Part shown: positions 61,408-64,000 of the stretch, one piece after another
How positions within the stretch are numbered: the first letter of the stretch is position 1
Layout of the letters: every line of letters starts with the position of its first letter
NCBI GenBank assembly: GCA_904399395.1
Contig: CAJFPJ010000069.1
Coordinates: forward strand, 1 to 64,000
Reading direction: 5' to 3'
DNA: 64,000 bases
Source of the DNA: an uncultured Clostridia bacterium
Lineage (GTDB): Bacteria > Bacillota > Clostridia > Oscillospirales > Acutalibacteraceae
Translations under genes and position numbers: made by a program
Notes under the pieces: generated by a model
Told to the model about the DNA's origin: nothing
Database searches by the model: none
Seen by the model: only the letters and a program-made list of their open reading frames with translations

Positions 61408-62292
61408 TCATCTCTTTTCTCCCATGAAAAACAATGCTACCGTTCCAGGGCCAGAGTGAGCTCCTATGGAAGGCCCCACATAGTTGATCAAGAATCTTTT
61501 TGACCCAAAGCGTTCCCTCACCATCTCCGCCACAAGCTCTGCATCTTCCAAGCAATCCCCATGGCTGATGAACACTTCCGGGTTCTCATATTCTCCTATC
61601 TGCTTTTCCATATTATCCACTAAAGCTTTCAGGGCGTTCTTCCTGCCACGGACTTTTCCAACCGCCGTCAGTTTTCCCTCATTATCTACGTGGAGCACCG
61701 GCTTCATATTGATCAGCGTTCCCAGCACAGCGGTTGTCTTGGAGACACGCCCGCCTCTGTGGAGATGAAAAAGGTCATCTACCGTAAAGTTATGGCATAT
61801 ATGAAGCTTATTTTTTTCAGCCCACGCAGCGGCTTCTTCCGCAGACAAGCCGTCATCCCGGAGTTTTGTGAGCTTATGCACCAGAAGGCCTTCTCCCAAT
61901 GAACAGCATAAGGAATCGATCACAATAATTTTTCTCTCCGGATACTCATCTCCCACTTCTTTAGCAGCTGCCAATGCCGCCGAATAACTGCTGCTCAAAG
62001 CCGATGAAAAAGCGATATGCAGAATATCCTGCCCCTTTTCAGCCAAAGCTGAAAACACCTCCTTGGCCTGGTCAAAATTAATGCCAGAAGTTGTAGGGAG
62101 TTCCCCTGCCCGCATAGCTGCATAAAATTCCTTTTCCGGCATGGAGGTATCTCTTCCGTAAGTGATTCCACTCATGGTGTAGCCCAAATATAGCACACCC
62201 ACCCCATGCTCTTTCAGATAGTCTGCAGGAAGATCTGCGTTGGAATCTGTGGTGACCTGAAAACGGGTGCCTTCCCGGATGGAAATATTCAT
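61408..62292 (-). CDS. DegV-family fatty-acid-binding protein
   Basis: 294 residues. The two-domain DegV/FakB fold binds a fatty acid: VTTDSNADLPADYLKEHGVGVLYL at 13-37, TSGINFDQAKEVFSAL, IAFSSALSSSYSAA, IDSLCCSLGEGLLV, HRGGRVS, and GPSIGAHSGPGTVALFF at the end. FakB proteins present fatty acids to the kinase FakA, whose gene is not in this window. Start ATG follows AGGAGGAACGAAC. A palindrome lies 115 bases upstream. Confidence 0.95.
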   Translation of the reverse strand: MNISIREGTRFQVTTDSNADLPADYLKEHGVGVLYLGYTMSGITYGRDTSMPEKEFYAAMRAGELPTTSGINFDQAKEVFSALAEKGQDILHIAFSSALSSSYSAALAAAKEVGDEYPERKIIVIDSLCCSLGEGLLVHKLTKLRDDGLSAEEAAAWAEKNKLHICHNFTVDDLFHLHRGGRVSKTTAVLGTLINMKPVLHVDNEGKLTAVGKVRGRKNALKALVDNMEKQIGEYENPEVFISHGDCLEDAELVAEMVRERFGSKRFLINYVGPSIGAHSGPGTVALFFMGEKR

Positions 62293-62405
62293 ATGTTCGT
62301 TCCTCCTGTCGTTTCTTTGAGTTATATGCCGCTATACGTTTATATCCTGCCTAGGGAAAAGCATATGAGGGCAAAAAAATTAGTATTAGATAGTTATAAT
62401 GAATT

Positions 62406-62434
62406 CATAATATAGTATTTGATACTATATTATG
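62406..62434. promoter_or_regulatory. 29-base perfect palindrome upstream of the degV-type gene
   Basis: CATAATATAGTAT (62406-62418) and its exact inverse ATACTATATTATG (62422-62434) flank TTG. Highly AT-rich; looks like an operator overlapping the promoter of the DegV-family gene, possibly a fatty-acid responsive regulator. The rest of the 423-base gap has nothing else clear beyond a possible promoter for the GH13 gene. Confidence 0.5.
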
Positions 62435-62715
62435 AAATATACCATATAATCCCTTATATGTCAATTACAGGATAAAAGTACGTCAATTCATCCATACTTC
62501 TCTTGAACGCCTTCCACAAACAGCGTATAATAAAAATATACCTTTTCCCCCCAAGGCTTTCCCATCCGGTAAGCAAAAAAGTGCTTTTTAGCAGTATTTT
62601 TGTTATCTTTTCAAGCCAGAGGTTCTATCCATTGTAAATACACAGACGGCAAAGTTTTGCTGAAAAAGATTTTCTGCATTTTCACTCTATTTTTGATATA
62701 AAGGCGGATTCAGAT

Positions 62716-64000
62716 ATGTTCAATTCCAGAAGTTCATCCCATCGCAGCCCTCTGGGGGCTGTTGCCGAACAACAGCCTGTCCATTTACGCATCACTGTGG
62801 AACGGGAACTCCACTGTTCCGCTGCCTATCTTCATGTTATCCGCGATGGTGTTCCAGGAGAAGAATGCTATGGAATGTTCTGGTGCGGAATGAACGGAGA
62901 TGACCGGGAATGGTGGGAATGCCACTATATTCCCCAAGCTCCCGGGCTATATTTTTACTATTTCACCATCGACACATGGAACGGTTCTCTTTCTCTGCAG
63001 AGAGCCCGGTATGGCCCGGGAGGCCAGAGCACTCTGGAGCATACAGGCCTTTTATGGCAGCTAACTGTTTATGAAAAGAGTTTCACTACTCCAGATTGGC
63101 TGGCCGGTGGCATTTTATACCAGATTTTTCCCGATCGGTTTTTTTCTTCCGGCACCCCGAAAGAATCCCTGCCCTGGGGGCGAACCATGCACGCCTCCTG
63201 GGAAGAGGAGCCCGAATGGAGACCCAATGAACAGGGAAAAATTACCAACTCCGATTATTTTGGCGGCGACCTCTGCGGTATCCGGGAAAAGCTCCCCTAC
63301 CTACACTCGCTAGGCGTCACCTGCATATACCTGAATCCCATTTTTGAGGCTCATTCCAATCACCGCTATAACACAGCGGATTACAGCCGTATCGATCCCC
63401 TTCTGGGAACAGAGAAAGATTTTTCCTCCCTTTGCCGGGAAGCTGCAAAGTATGGAATCCGTGTCCTTTTGGACGGCGTTTTTAGCCACACAGGCAGCGA
63501 CAGCATCTATTTCAACCGGGAGGGCCGGTATCCAGGCCCGGGAGCCTATCAGGATTTTTATTCCCCTTACGCCAGCTGGTATACATTTCGCCACTGGCCC
63601 GATGATTACGAATGCTGGTGGAATTTTGATACTCTTCCCAATGTGAAGGAAACAGATCCCCATTACATGGAATATATCACCGGGGAAAGAGGAATCGTTC
63701 GCAAATGGCTGAAAGCAGGAGCATCCGGCTGGCGACTGGATGTAGCCGATGAGCTGCCGGATCCCTTTCTGGATAAGCTGCGAGAAGCAACCAAAGCAGA
63801 AAACCCCGATGCGCTGATACTGGGGGAAGTGTGGGAAGATGCCTCCAACAAAAGCGCTTACGGTCAGAGACGGCGCTATCTTCTGGGCCGTCAGCTGGAT
63901 AGCGTTATGAATTATCCCTTTCGCAACGCCGTATTAGGATTCCTAACGGGAGCTTCCCCCTCGGATATGATGGAAATCATCCTCTCTGTAGCAGAGAACT
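62716..64000 (+). CDS. GH13 alpha-glucan hydrolase, neopullulanase/cyclomaltodextrinase type (3' end outside window)
   Basis: About 428 residues visible. An N-terminal beta-sandwich domain (about 1-125) precedes the barrel, as in CDase/maltogenic amylase/neopullulanase. Motifs: YQIFPDRFF, YLNPIFEAHSNHRYNT, region I DGVFSHTG, region II GWRLDVADELPDPF with nucleophile D342, region III LGEVWEDAS with acid/base E371. Region IV lies beyond base 64000. No signal peptide: the start MFNSRSSSHRSP is not hydrophobic, so it is intracellular and acts on imported maltooligosaccharides or cyclodextrins. ATG follows AAGGCGG at proper spacing. Confidence 0.88.
   Translation, partial: MFNSRSSSHRSPLGAVAEQQPVHLRITVERELHCSAAYLHVIRDGVPGEECYGMFWCGMNGDDREWWECHYIPQAPGLYFYYFTIDTWNGSLSLQRARYGPGGQSTLEHTGLLWQLTVYEKSFTTPDWLAGGILYQIFPDRFFSSGTPKESLPWGRTMHASWEEEPEWRPNEQGKITNSDYFGGDLCGIREKLPYLHSLGVTCIYLNPIFEAHSNHRYNTADYSRIDPLLGTEKDFSSLCREAAKYGIRVLLDGVFSHTGSDSIYFNREGRYPGPGAYQDFYSPYASWYTFRHWPDDYECWWNFDTLPNVKETDPHYMEYITGERGIVRKWLKAGASGWRLDVADELPDPFLDKLREATKAENPDALILGEVWEDASNKSAYGQRRRYLLGRQLDSVMNYPFRNAVLGFLTGASPSDMMEIILSVAEN

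Noticed and set aside
1-64000. tRNA, rRNA, CRISPR arrays or prophage
   Set aside because: No cloverleaf with a T-loop consensus, no conserved rRNA segments, no regular direct-repeat array and no phage structural gene was seen.

Overview
The window looks like a chromosomal segment of a Gram-positive, low-to-mid GC anaerobe of the class Clostridia, probably from a gut or other plant-fibre-rich habitat. The case rests on pyruvate phosphate dikinase, strong AGGAGG-type ribosome binding sites, an AraR-type (GntR/LacI chimera) arabinose repressor, VanW, DegV, CpXC and LytTR/GHKL proteins, a UgtP-like glycolipid glucosyltransferase and many cytoplasmic glycosidases. I see no rRNA, tRNA, CRISPR array, insertion sequence or prophage gene. 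The species is not determinable from what I can see.

Layout. 1-1974: 3' part of ppdK. 2310-7450: operon of a PP2C phosphatase, an ADP-ribosylglycohydrolase and a transmembrane Ser/Thr kinase with a YD-like repeat ectodomain. 7563-11023 (minus): a beta-helix protein and a tandem alpha/beta-hydrolase esterase. 11676-15216: a Cys-rich small protein, mnmA, a small membrane protein and an M24 peptidase. 15689-21215: arabinose regulon araR, araB, araA, araD with AraR-type operators. 21625-24343: CpXC protein and asnB. 24501-25112: no credible gene, but a dense array of stems closed by a long terminal inverted repeat, i.e. a large structured RNA or a MITE-like element. 25114-26601 (minus): Lsa-type ABC-F protein behind a long leader ending in an attenuator, divergent from an AT-rich HTH/degenerate-GGDEF protein. 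28145-34343 (minus): TrmH-type methyltransferase, aldo/keto reductase, and a GT2 - flippase-like - nadE operon. 34774-36432 (minus): VanW protein. 36948-38090: UgtP-like glucosyltransferase. 38293-43526: LytTR regulator, soluble GHKL kinase and a two-subunit ABC exporter, with a LytTR-type direct repeat in front of the exporter.

43702-59113 is mostly carbohydrate use: GH43 and GH27 (minus), a GNAT acetyltransferase, a Crp-type regulator and a cation/proton antiporter, GH35 (minus), then two divergent paralogous GntR/FCD regulators, the second of which leads an operon of two LplB/LplC-type permeases, a lipoprotein binding protein, an amidohydrolase and a GH30-like protein. 59197-62292 (minus): an HTH protein with an alternating LAPF repeat, a small HTH repressor and a DegV protein. 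62716-64000: start of a GH13 enzyme cut by the window edge.

How the parts fit. None of the glycosidases or the esterase carries a signal peptide, so the strategy inferred is import of oligosaccharides by the ABC system and hydrolysis in the cytoplasm. Arabinose released by GH43 (and perhaps L-arabinopyranose by the GH27, which has Ile in place of a galactosidase Asp) would enter AraA, AraB and AraD. The most unusual items are the 24501-25112 element, the phosphatase/ADP-ribosylhydrolase/kinase operon, the LAPF-repeat regulator, and the GH30-like protein without an evident nucleophile.
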